Part shown: piece by piece, positions 44,645 to 53,350 of the stretch
Position numbering within the stretch: the stretch's first letter is position 1
Layout: every line of letters begins with the position of its first letter
NCBI GenBank assembly: GCA_025927685.1
Contig: JAICKX010000007.1
Span: forward strand, 1 to 57,313
Direction: 5' to 3'
DNA: 57,313 nucleotides
From: Thermoleophilia bacterium
GTDB lineage: Bacteria > Actinomycetota > Thermoleophilia > Gaiellales > JAICJC01
Program-made: the position numbers and the translations under genes
Notes under the pieces: model-generated
Database searches by the model: none
What the model was told of the DNA's origin: nothing
The model's input: the letters and a program-made list of their open reading frames with translations, nothing else

Positions 44645-45001
44645 CTACGATACTTCGTCGCCGTCCTCGAGCCACGTCGTCTCCATCCGCGGCGACGCGT
44701 GGATGGTCACCATCCGCAGCCGGCCGGGGCCGAGCCCCTTGAAGCCGTGCGCGGTTTCCGGCGGGACAACGACGATCTCGCCCGCCCCGGCCTCGACGTG
44801 GCCGTCGCCGAAGCGGAACCGGCCGCGGCCCTCGAGCACGATGAACGTCTCCGAGTACGGGTGCGTGTGCGGATCGGGCCCGTCGCCCTCGCCGGCGTCC
44901 ACGATGAACCCGGAGACGTCGGAGCCGAGGTCAGCACCCTCCCAGCTCCCCTTCGAGCCGTCCTCCTCGTAGCGCCAAGACGGCAGCGCCTCGGGCGTCA
45001 C
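44645..45001 (-). CDS. Cupin domain protein
   Basis: GPDPHTHPYSETFIVLEGRGRFRFGDG...AGEIVVVPPETAHGFKGLGP. Confidence 0.9.
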   Translation of the reverse strand: MTPEALPSWRYEEDGSKGSWEGADLGSDVSGFIVDAGEGDGPDPHTHPYSETFIVLEGRGRFRFGDGHVEAGAGEIVVVPPETAHGFKGLGPGRLRMVTIHASPRMETTWLEDGDEVS

Positions 45002-45258
45002 CAGCGCCGCCCCCTGTTGCCGCTCAGCGCCTGGAGCACGAGCAGCAGGACGATCGCGCCCACGATCGAGGCGATGAACCCGGCCCGCTCGCCGGAGTGG
45101 TAGAAGCCGGCCGCCCGGCCGCCGATCGTCGCGATGACGGAGCCGGCGATGCCGACGACCATCGTCACGATCACGCCCGACGGGTGCTTCCCCGGCGTCA
45201 GGAGCCGGGCGATGAAGCCGATGACGAGCCCGACGAGCGCTGCCCAGACGATCCACAT
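44998..45258 (-). CDS. GlsB/YeaQ/YmgE (transglycosylase-associated) small membrane protein
   Basis: MWIVWAALVGLVIGFIARLLTPGKHPSGVIVTMVVGIAGSVIATIGG. Confidence 0.88.
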   Translation of the reverse strand: MWIVWAALVGLVIGFIARLLTPGKHPSGVIVTMVVGIAGSVIATIGGRAAGFYHSGERAGFIASIVGAIVLLLVLQALSGNRGRRW

Positions 45259-45268
45259 TGCGCCGATC

Positions 45269-47359
45269 CTAGATGGTGGGGACGAGCGGGCGCTCCCGCA
45301 GGTACGGGAGGGCGACCGCCGGGTCCGGGCCGTCGATCTCGCGGGCCAGACGGTGGCCGTCGAAGATCGCATCGGCGATGAGCCGCGGCGCAACGCAGTC
45401 CCCCACTCGGTGGACCGCCGCGATGCCGGCCTCGGCGAGCGCCTCGGGGTCGCCGCTGAGCTCGCGGTAGAGCGCGTCGTCGGAGAGCCGCTGCGTGACG
45501 AGCACGGTCGCGTCGACCTCGATCTCGGAGCGGCGCCCGACCGCATCCTCCGCGCGCAGGCCGCCCGGCAGCACCTCCGTCGGCGTGAGCGCGGTGCGGA
45601 GGTCGATCCCGAGGTCGTGCAGGTGGCGGCGCAGGCGCAGGCCCTCGAGCGTCTGGTCGCAGGTCGGCGCGACGACGTCGTAGGGCGTCACGAACGTCAC
45701 CTCGTAGCCCTCGGCGCGCAGCACCTCGGCCAGGCCGGCGGCGGTGAAGTAGCCCTCACAGTCGAGGATCGCGACCCGGGGGCCCTCTGGCCGGAACCCG
45801 CCCACCATGACGTCCTCGGGCCGAAGGACGTGCGGGAGCGACGCGTCGGCGCCGGGGATGGGGGCCCGGGTGATGCCGTTCATTCCGTCACCGGCCCAGC
45901 GGGCGCCGGTGGCGACGACGACGATCCGGGCACCGTACTCGCGCACGGCGTCGGCATCGAGCGGGCTGCGAAGCACGATCTCCACGTTCGCCAGCCGGTC
46001 GAGCTGGACGCGACGGTAGTCGACCACGTGCCCCCACTCGCCGAGCCCGGGGAGCTGCGTCACCCAGCGCATCTGACCACCGATGTCGGCGCCCCCGTCC
46101 AGCAGGTGCACCATCTCGAACCCGCGCTTGCCGAGCACCATCGCGCACTCCATCCCCGCGGGGCCGGCGCCCACGACCAGCACCGGCTCCTGGGCGTTCG
46201 CCGCCCGCTCGAAGCGCTCCGGGTGCCAGCCGCGGCGGTGCTCCTCGCCCGCCGTGGGGTTCTGCGTGCAGCCCAGGTGCAGGCCCCACACCGAGCGCGA
46301 GTAGCAGGCGTTGCACCCGATGCACTCCCGCACCTCGTCGTAGCGGCCCTCCTCGATCTTGCGCGGGAGGAAGGGATCCGAGATCGACGGTCGCGCGGCG
46401 CCGATCAGATCGGCGTGGCCGCCGCGGATCACCTCGGCCATCCGGTCGGGATCGGTGAAACGGCCGACGACGACGACCGGCTTCGAGGTGGCCTCCTTGG
46501 CCCGGCCCGACCACTGGAGCTGGTAGCCCTGCTCGTAGAAGCGCGACGGCCCGGCGTCGAGCCGGCCCATTCCCGCCATCGACCCGATCGTCACGTCCCA
46601 CAGGTCGACCATGGGGTCGGCGGCGCGGATGAACTCGAGCCCCTCCTCGAGGTCGACGCCGGAGAGCTCGAGCGTGTCGGCCGCGATCCGCACGGCGATC
46701 GCGCAGTCCGAGCCGATCTCGTCGCGCATGCGCTCGATCGCCTCGAGCCAGAAGCGGCTCCGGTTATCGAACGAGCCGCCGTACTCGTCGGTGCGGCGGT
46801 TGAAGACCGGCGAGAGGAACTGGGTGGGGAGATAGGTGTGCGAGCCGTAGACGTAGAGGATGTCGAACCCCGCCGTGCGGGCCCGGCGGGCGGCGGCGAC
46901 CCACTCGTCCTGCACACGGCGGATGTCGGCCCGCTCCATCACCTTCGGCACGGTGACACCGTCCCAGTCGCTTGCGATCTGCGACGGGGCGAGCGGCGGC
47001 AGGCGCGACTCGCGCTGCTCGGCGAAGAGGCCGCCGTGCCACAGCTCGATCCCGGCCAGAGCGCCGTTCGCGTGGGCGGCACCGGCCATCAGCGAGAGCG
47101 CGCGCATGTCCTCGTCGTCCCACAGCCGCGCGGAGGTGTACGGCTTCTCGTCGGACTCGGGGCTGATCGAGCAGTACTCCGTGCAGACGGCCGCCCACCC
47201 ACCCTCGGCCTTCATGCCGCGGAAGGCGGCCTGCGTCCACGGCTTCTCGACGCCGAAGCCGGTGCAGTGCGGCACCTGGTAGAAGCGGTTCCGCAGCGTG
47301 CGGGGGCCGATCGGCACCTCCTCGAAGAGGATGTCGTGGCGGGCCAGGCGCTCGGGCAT
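45269..47359 (-). CDS. FMN/4Fe-4S/FAD oxidoreductase resembling di/trimethylamine dehydrogenase
   Basis: TIM-barrel OYE-like N-terminus; CIGCNACYSR...CTQNPTAGEEHRRGWHPERF; VLVVGAGPAGMECAMVLGKRG. Confidence 0.9.
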   Translation of the reverse strand: MPERLARHDILFEEVPIGPRTLRNRFYQVPHCTGFGVEKPWTQAAFRGMKAEGGWAAVCTEYCSISPESDEKPYTSARLWDDEDMRALSLMAGAAHANGALAGIELWHGGLFAEQRESRLPPLAPSQIASDWDGVTVPKVMERADIRRVQDEWVAAARRARTAGFDILYVYGSHTYLPTQFLSPVFNRRTDEYGGSFDNRSRFWLEAIERMRDEIGSDCAIAVRIAADTLELSGVDLEEGLEFIRAADPMVDLWDVTIGSMAGMGRLDAGPSRFYEQGYQLQWSGRAKEATSKPVVVVGRFTDPDRMAEVIRGGHADLIGAARPSISDPFLPRKIEEGRYDEVRECIGCNACYSRSVWGLHLGCTQNPTAGEEHRRGWHPERFERAANAQEPVLVVGAGPAGMECAMVLGKRGFEMVHLLDGGADIGGQMRWVTQLPGLGEWGHVVDYRRVQLDRLANVEIVLRSPLDADAVREYGARIVVVATGARWAGDGMNGITRAPIPGADASLPHVLRPEDVMVGGFRPEGPRVAILDCEGYFTAAGLAEVLRAEGYEVTFVTPYDVVAPTCDQTLEGLRLRRHLHDLGIDLRTALTPTEVLPGGLRAEDAVGRRSEIEVDATVLVTQRLSDDALYRELSGDPEALAEAGIAAVHRVGDCVAPRLIADAIFDGHRLAREIDGPDPAVALPYLRERPLVPTI

Positions 47360-48801
47360 CAGTCCGCTTCGATCTCCGCCTTCCGCCGCGCCATGAGCTC
47401 GCGCAGCTCGGCGTCGACCGCATCGTCGATGCCCGGGTCCTCGTAGCTCTCGAGCAGCTGCTTCCACTGCTCGGTCGCCGCCCGCTCGGCGGTCACCGCG
47501 CCGCGCTTCTCCCAGGTGACATACGCCTGGGAGCGGAAGAGCGGGCTCATGAACACCCAGTCCTTGAAGTGGGCCAGGGTGTGGTCGGAGGCGAGGAACA
47601 TGCCGCCCGGCCCCTCCTGGCGCACCGCGTCCATCGCGAACTCCTCCTCGCTCATGCCGATTCCGCCCGAGAGCACGTCGAAGACGCGCAGGAGCTCCAG
47701 GTCGAGCACGAACTTCTCGTACGAGGCCGTGAGGCCGCCCTCGAGCCAGCCGGCCGCGTGCATGACCAGGTCGCAGCCGCCCAGCATCGTCGCCCAGAGC
47801 GTGTTCACGGTCTCGGCCGCGGCCTGAACGTCGAGCGCGTTCGAGGAGCACAGCCCGCCGCCGCCGCGATACGGGAGCCCGTAGCGGCGGGCGAGGACGC
47901 CGCCCGCCAGGGTGCCGAGGATCGACTCCGGCGTCCCGAAGGCGGGGCCGCCGGTGCGCATGTCGACCGCCGTGAAGAACGAGCCGAAGAGGCACGGCGC
48001 GCCCGGGCGCACCGCCTGGACGAGCGCGACGCCGGAGAGCGCCTCGGCGACCTGCTGGGCCAGCCCGGCCGCGATGCTGACGGGCGCCGTCGCGCCGGCG
48101 AGCAGGAACGGCGTCACGACCACCGGCTGGCCCGCGGCGGCCCATTCCATGAGCGCGTCCGCCATCAGCCCGTCCCAGACGAGCGGGCTGTTCGGGTTGA
48201 CGACGCCCATGATGGCCGGCGCCGCCTCGATCGCCTCGCGGCCGCCGAGCGCGACCGCCGCCAGGTCGACGGCGTCGCGCGCCTTCGGCCCGGACGTGCC
48301 GTAGCAGATGAGCGGCTTGTCCGACCACCGCAGGACGGCGTAGTCCATGTCGAGATGGCGGCTGCGCTCGTCGAGGTCGGTGGCCTCGACGACGCCGCTC
48401 TGGTGGCAGGTCATGAGGTCGGCGGCATGCGCCATCTTGATCAGCTCGACGTAGTCAGAGATCGTGCCGGCGCGGCGCCCGCGCTCGAGGTCGGAGCAGA
48501 ACGGCGAGCCGCCGACCGGTGTCAGCACCGGCTTGCCGCCGCCGATCGTGACCGCGCGATCGGGATTTCGGGCCGCGAGCGTGAAGGATGCCGGCGCCCG
48601 CTCGGCCATCTCCATCACGAACTCGCGGTCCCAGCGGACGCGCTCGCCGTCGACCTCCTGGCCGAGCCCGCGCAGCAGGGCCAGCGCGCCGTCGTGGCGG
48701 ACATCGGTGCCGATCTCCTCGAGGATCGTCATGGCGTGCTCGTGGACGGCGTCGAGCGCCTCGCCCGAGAGCACGGCCGAGATGCCGGCGTCAGCGAACA
48801 T
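47359..48801 (-). CDS. MttB-family methyltransferase (no in-frame amber codon)
   Basis: HEHAMTILEEIGTDVRHD...LTPVGGSPFCSDLERGRRAGTISDYVELIKMAHAADLM; complete 480-aa ORF. Confidence 0.9.
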   Translation of the reverse strand: MFADAGISAVLSGEALDAVHEHAMTILEEIGTDVRHDGALALLRGLGQEVDGERVRWDREFVMEMAERAPASFTLAARNPDRAVTIGGGKPVLTPVGGSPFCSDLERGRRAGTISDYVELIKMAHAADLMTCHQSGVVEATDLDERSRHLDMDYAVLRWSDKPLICYGTSGPKARDAVDLAAVALGGREAIEAAPAIMGVVNPNSPLVWDGLMADALMEWAAAGQPVVVTPFLLAGATAPVSIAAGLAQQVAEALSGVALVQAVRPGAPCLFGSFFTAVDMRTGGPAFGTPESILGTLAGGVLARRYGLPYRGGGGLCSSNALDVQAAAETVNTLWATMLGGCDLVMHAAGWLEGGLTASYEKFVLDLELLRVFDVLSGGIGMSEEEFAMDAVRQEGPGGMFLASDHTLAHFKDWVFMSPLFRSQAYVTWEKRGAVTAERAATEQWKQLLESYEDPGIDDAVDAELRELMARRKAEIEAD

Positions 48802-49948
48802 CGCCGGCGAGCGTATCGGATCGCCGGAACGAGAGCCCCAGAGAGGCGGCGGCGCCCACGGCGACGGCGGCGCAGCAGGCCGTCACCACGGCGTGCCAGC
48901 CGTCGTGGAGCCAGAGGCCCGGAACGTAGGCCCCGGCGCCGCCGAGCACGTAGTAGATCGTCTGGTGCAGGCTGGTGGCGGTGCCGCGATGGTGGTCGAC
49001 GAGCCGCGGGATCAGAAGCTGGCACGTGGTCACGGCCGAGAACATCGACCCGGCGAGCAGCGCCAGGCCGGCGATGACAGCGGCCAGGTTGTCGACAAGC
49101 GTGAGCGCCGCGCCGGTGCCCGCCGTCGCGAGCAGGAACGGCAGCAGCCGTTCCGGGCCGAGCCGCGCGGCGGCGTGGCCGACCAGCGGCACGACCGCGC
49201 CAATGATCCACACGGCGTAGACCAGGCCCGCGACGCCCAGGCTGAGGTCGAGCGGGGGCGCCGTGAGCCGGTACGTGGCGAACGTGAAGATGCCGACGAA
49301 CGCGAAGAAGGTCGCCCCCGCCGCGAGCGCGTTCAGAAGCAGCGAGACGTTGCGGACGTGCTCGGAGACGACCGCCCGCAGGTCGCGGTGGACGTGGCGC
49401 GGCTCGTCCCGCGGGAGCCACGACCACATCGCGAGCGCGCCGGCGACCGTGGGGACGGTCAGCGCCTCGAGGCCCACCCGCCAGCTCGTCCAGTCGGCGA
49501 CGACCGCCGTGCCAACGCGGCCGACCAGCCCGCCGAAGACGAGCGAGGCCGTGTAGGCGCCCATCGCCGCCCCGGCGGCCCGGCCCCGGAAGCGCTCGGT
49601 CACGTACGGGACGGCGACCGTCAGGAGGCCGGGCATGAGCAGGCCCTGGCAGGCGCGGACGCCCAGCAGCGCGGGCATGCTCGGCGCGAGCCCGGCCACG
49701 GCCGTCGGGATGCAGATGAGGACGGCCGCCGAGGACATGACGCGGGCCCGGCCCAGCCGGTCGGAGAGCGGGCCTGCGACCCAGCCTCCGGCGGCGACGG
49801 CGAGCACGACCACCGTGATCGTGAGCCCGGCCGCCGACGGCGACGCGTGTAGGCCCTCCTCGACGTCCGGAAGGATCGCCTGGGTCGAGTACATGTTCGC
49901 GAACATCGCCGACGCGCCCAGGAAGAGCGCCGCTCCGGGGCGCGTCAC
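48791..49948 (-). CDS. MFS transporter
   Basis: YSTQAILPDVEEGL...GPLSDRLGRARVMSSAAVLI; 11-bp overlap with MttB-like gene. Confidence 0.87.
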   Translation of the reverse strand: MTRPGAALFLGASAMFANMYSTQAILPDVEEGLHASPSAAGLTITVVVLAVAAGGWVAGPLSDRLGRARVMSSAAVLICIPTAVAGLAPSMPALLGVRACQGLLMPGLLTVAVPYVTERFRGRAAGAAMGAYTASLVFGGLVGRVGTAVVADWTSWRVGLEALTVPTVAGALAMWSWLPRDEPRHVHRDLRAVVSEHVRNVSLLLNALAAGATFFAFVGIFTFATYRLTAPPLDLSLGVAGLVYAVWIIGAVVPLVGHAAARLGPERLLPFLLATAGTGAALTLVDNLAAVIAGLALLAGSMFSAVTTCQLLIPRLVDHHRGTATSLHQTIYYVLGGAGAYVPGLWLHDGWHAVVTACCAAVAVGAAASLGLSFRRSDTLAGDVR

Positions 49949-51099
49949 GACTCGGCGACGTGCGGCGGCCCCGGCAGGACGCGGAGCGAGATCTCGCCGC
50001 GCAGGAGCCGGACGAGCGAGTCGCCCGCCAGCTCGCGCCGCCAGCCGGTGAGGAGCGGATGCGGGCGGTCGCCGTCGAGCGACTGGCCGGCGATGAAGGT
50101 CTCGAGATCGGCCCGGGTCGCCACCAGCTCCGACGCGACGCCGGCCGCGCTGCAGCGGGCCTGGAGGACCGCGGAGGCGAGCGGCAGGACCACCCGGATC
50201 CGGCGGCGAACCTCGCCGGGCAGCTCGGCGTCCGCCTCGGGCGGCGGGCCGGGATCGGCCAGCGTGGCGAGCAGCTCGTCGAGCTGGCGGCCGCGCCGGA
50301 TCTGAAGCCCGCGGATGCCCTCCGCGTCCTTGGCGGTCGCCGGCCGGCGGCGGGCGAGCTCGACGAGCGTCGCGTCCTTCACGAGCCAGGCGGCCGGGAG
50401 GTCGCGGCGGCGGGCCTCACGCTCGCGCCAGGCGGCCGCCGCCCGCAGGGCGGCCAGGCCTTCCGTCCGCACCTTGCCGCGGCCCGCGACCCGGCGCCAG
50501 GCGGTGTCGGGATCCTGGACGAAGGGCGCGTCGGGGCCGAAACGGCCCTCGAGCTCCTCCGCCAGCCAGGCCTCGCGGCCCTGCGAGCGCAGGCGGTTCT
50601 GGAGGGCGTCCGCGGCCCCCAGCAGATAGCGGACGTCGTCCGCCGCATACTCGATCTGGGCAGCGGTCAGCGGCCGCCGCTGCCAGTCGGTGAAGCCCTC
50701 GTCGTGGCGCAACCGCACCTTGAGCGCGGCCTCAAGCAGCCGCTCGAGCGAGAGCGTGCCGCCGAAGCCGGCGAACCCCGCGGCGAGCTGCGTGTCGTAC
50801 ACGCGCACCGGGCGCACATCGTGCTGGAGCACGAACGCCGCCAGGTCGCCCGAGGGGGCGTGCATGACCTTCTCGACCGCCGGATCGGCCATGAGGCCGG
50901 CCACCGGCTCGAGCGGGACCCCTGCGATCGGGTCGACGACGGCCAGCCGCCCCGACGTCGCGATCTGCACGAGGCTGAGGCGCGGCGCGTACGTGCGCTC
51001 CCACACGAACTCCGTGTCGATCGCACACCTGCCCTCTGCGCGGGCGACATCGAGCAGCGGCCCCAGCGCCTCGGCGCTCGTGATCTGCTCGATCTGCAT
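49945..51099 (-). CDS. rnd: Ribonuclease D
   Basis: CAIDTEFVWERTYAPRLSLVQIA; VYDTQLAAGFAGFGGTLSLERLL; HRDC-like C-terminus; TACTGT 7 nt before ATG 51099. Confidence 0.93.
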   Translation of the reverse strand: MQIEQITSAEALGPLLDVARAEGRCAIDTEFVWERTYAPRLSLVQIATSGRLAVVDPIAGVPLEPVAGLMADPAVEKVMHAPSGDLAAFVLQHDVRPVRVYDTQLAAGFAGFGGTLSLERLLEAALKVRLRHDEGFTDWQRRPLTAAQIEYAADDVRYLLGAADALQNRLRSQGREAWLAEELEGRFGPDAPFVQDPDTAWRRVAGRGKVRTEGLAALRAAAAWREREARRRDLPAAWLVKDATLVELARRRPATAKDAEGIRGLQIRRGRQLDELLATLADPGPPPEADAELPGEVRRRIRVVLPLASAVLQARCSAAGVASELVATRADLETFIAGQSLDGDRPHPLLTGWRRELAGDSLVRLLRGEISLRVLPGPPHVAES

Positions 51100-51114
51100 G
51101 TCGCAGACAGTATG

Positions 51115-51128
51115 CACCGCGCGCGGTG
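51115..51128. promoter_or_regulatory. 14-bp palindrome CACCGCGCGCGGTG in divergent promoter
   Basis: Perfect palindrome between rnd and nfeD -10 elements. Confidence 0.45.
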
Positions 51129-51143
51129 TAATCTCGGAAAGAC

Positions 51144-51617
51144 ATGGAGCCGTGGGTCGTCTGGGTCGTGGCTGCCGTGGTGCTCGTGATCGCCGAAGCC
51201 ACGACCACGGCCTTCGTCGCGATCTATTTCGGATTCGCGGCCCTCGTCACCGCGATCGCGGCCCTGGCGGGCCTTCCGGTCGCACTCCAGCTCGTCGTGT
51301 TCGGTGTCGTTTCCGTGGGCAGCATGGCGTTCACGCGCCCGGCGCTCCGGCGCGCCGTGGGCCGCACGAGCGGAATCCGCACCGGCGTCGACGCGATGCA
51401 AGGCCGGATCGGCGTCGTCGTCCGACCGATCGCCGAGCTCGAGCCCGGCCAGGTGAAGGTGGGCGGCGAGACGTGGACGGCGCGCAGCTACTACGACGGC
51501 GAGTCGATCGCCGCCGGGTCCCGGGTGGAGGTGGTGCGGGTCGAGGGCGTGACCGCGCTCGTGATCCCCGCCCCGTCGCCCCACGAAAACGAGACGAGAG
51601 AGGCTTCGGATGGCTGA
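51144..51617 (+). CDS. NfeD-like protein
   Basis: Multi-TM then OB-like GRIGVVVRPIAELEPGQVKVGGETWTARS. Confidence 0.88.
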   Translation: MEPWVVWVVAAVVLVIAEATTTAFVAIYFGFAALVTAIAALAGLPVALQLVVFGVVSVGSMAFTRPALRRAVGRTSGIRTGVDAMQGRIGVVVRPIAELEPGQVKVGGETWTARSYYDGESIAAGSRVEVVRVEGVTALVIPAPSPHENETREASDG

Positions 51618-52593
51618 GCTGATCGCGATCGGAGCGCTGGTGGTCCTGGCGCTCGTCCTGGTGGCGTCGTCGGTGCGCGTCATCCAGCAGAGCTACGTCG
51701 GCATCGTCCAGCGGCTGGGCCGCTACCAGCGGACGATCGGCCCGGGCGTCCACCTACTCGTCCCCATGCTCGACCGTGTGGCCGTGGTGGTCGACATGAA
51801 GGAGACCGTGCAGGCCTTCGCGCCGCAGCCGGTGATCACACAGGACAACGTCACGATCGGCATCGACACCGTCGTCTACTACCAGGTCACCGATTCGGTC
51901 AAGGCGACGTACGAGGTGGCCAACGTGCTCCAGGCGATGGAACAGCTCACCATCACGACGCTTCGGAACGTCGTCGGCGCGATGACGCTCGAGGAGACGC
52001 TCACGAGCCGCGACTCGATCAACTCGCAGCTGCGGTCGGTGCTCGACGAGGCGACCGAGAAGTGGGGCGTGCGCGTGACCCGGGTCGAGCTCAAGTCGAT
52101 CGACCCGCCGCGGACGATCCAGGAGGCGATGGAGCAGCAGATGCGGGCCGACCGGGCCAAGCGGGCGGCGGTCCTGCAGGCGGAGGGCGAGAAGCAGTCC
52201 GCCATCCTGCGCGCGGAGGGCCTGCGCCAGGCGGCGATCCTGAACGCCGAGGCCGACCAGCAGGCAAACGTGCTCCGGGCCGAGGGCGAGAAGCAGGCGC
52301 GCGCCCTCCGGGCAGAGGGGGAGGCCGAGGCGCTCCACAAGATCTTCAGCACCGTTGCCGACACGGGCATCGACGCCAGCGCGATGCTCGGCTACAAGTA
52401 CCTCGAGACGCTGCCGCAGGTCGCCGCCGGCGACGCGAACAAGCTCCTGCTCCTGCCCGCGGGCGCGGCCCAGGCCATGGGAGCCGCCGTCGGACTCGGC
52501 GCAGCGTTCGCCGAAGGCGTCGCTCCCACGCCTCCCGCCGACCCGAAGCAGCCGCGATCGGGCCCGCCCGACGATCGCGGCGACTCGCAGTAG
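51610..52593 (+). CDS. SPFH/Band 7 (stomatin-like) protein
   Basis: IQQSYVGIVQRLGRYQRTIGPGVHLLVPMLDRV; coiled-coil repeats ILRAEGLRQAAILNAEADQQANVLRAEGEKQ. Confidence 0.94.
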   Translation: MAELIAIGALVVLALVLVASSVRVIQQSYVGIVQRLGRYQRTIGPGVHLLVPMLDRVAVVVDMKETVQAFAPQPVITQDNVTIGIDTVVYYQVTDSVKATYEVANVLQAMEQLTITTLRNVVGAMTLEETLTSRDSINSQLRSVLDEATEKWGVRVTRVELKSIDPPRTIQEAMEQQMRADRAKRAAVLQAEGEKQSAILRAEGLRQAAILNAEADQQANVLRAEGEKQARALRAEGEAEALHKIFSTVADTGIDASAMLGYKYLETLPQVAAGDANKLLLLPAGAAQAMGAAVGLGAAFAEGVAPTPPADPKQPRSGPPDDRGDSQ

Positions 52594-52605
52594 AATCCCC
52601 CGGCC

Positions 52606-53343
52606 GTGACCGTCGCTCACCGACTGCGCACGCTCGTTGCCGCCGTCACGGCCGTCGTCGCACCCCTCATGCTGGCCCCCGCCGCGCTCGCCGACACGGC
52701 CACGCCGGAGAACCCGGCCGGGCCGGCGTCGCACGCGATCGACGACATCTACCGCGCGGTCATCGGGACCACGATGGTGATCTTCATCCTCGTCGGCGGC
52801 TGGCTCGTTTACTCCGCGATCCGCTTCCGCGCCCGCCCAGGACGCCCCATCGACCCGCCGCAGATGCACGGCTCGAGCCGGCTCGAGTGGGGCTGGACGA
52901 TCGTGCCCGTGCTGATCCTGGTCGGCCTGGCCGGGTACACGTTCCACAAGCTGCCCGACGTCAAGAACGCGCCGTCCGACTCGATGGTCGTGAGCGTGCT
53001 GGCCCAGCAGTTCCAGTTCTCCTACACCTACGGCGGGAACTCGGGCGCCGCCCAGGGCAAGACGCCTTCGACCGCGACGACGCTGGTCGTCCCCGAGAAC
53101 ACGCCGGTGAAGCTCGAGGTGCATGCCAAGGACGTCGCCCACGACTGGTGGGTGCCGGCGCTCGGGCCGAAAGTCGACGCCATCCCCGGCCAGACCACCA
53201 CGACGTGGTTCCGGGCCGACCACACCGGCACCTTCCACGGCCAGTGCTCCGAGTTCTGCGGCGTCGGCCACGCGACGATGGCGATCACGGTGAAGGTCGT
53301 ATCGGCCTCCGACTGGCGGACCTACGCGGGAGGGCTGAAGTGA
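52606..53343 (+). CDS. Cytochrome c oxidase subunit II (second locus, no heme c domain)
   Basis: CuA motif CSEFCGVGHATM; LAQQFQFSYTY. Confidence 0.93.
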   Translation: MTVAHRLRTLVAAVTAVVAPLMLAPAALADTATPENPAGPASHAIDDIYRAVIGTTMVIFILVGGWLVYSAIRFRARPGRPIDPPQMHGSSRLEWGWTIVPVLILVGLAGYTFHKLPDVKNAPSDSMVVSVLAQQFQFSYTYGGNSGAAQGKTPSTATTLVVPENTPVKLEVHAKDVAHDWWVPALGPKVDAIPGQTTTTWFRADHTGTFHGQCSEFCGVGHATMAITVKVVSASDWRTYAGGLK

Positions 53344-53350
53344 GGCGCGC

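Noticed and set aside
47359-48801. Possible pyrrolysine codon in the MttB-like gene
   Set aside because: The 480-aa ORF has no in-frame TAG; no need for readthrough.
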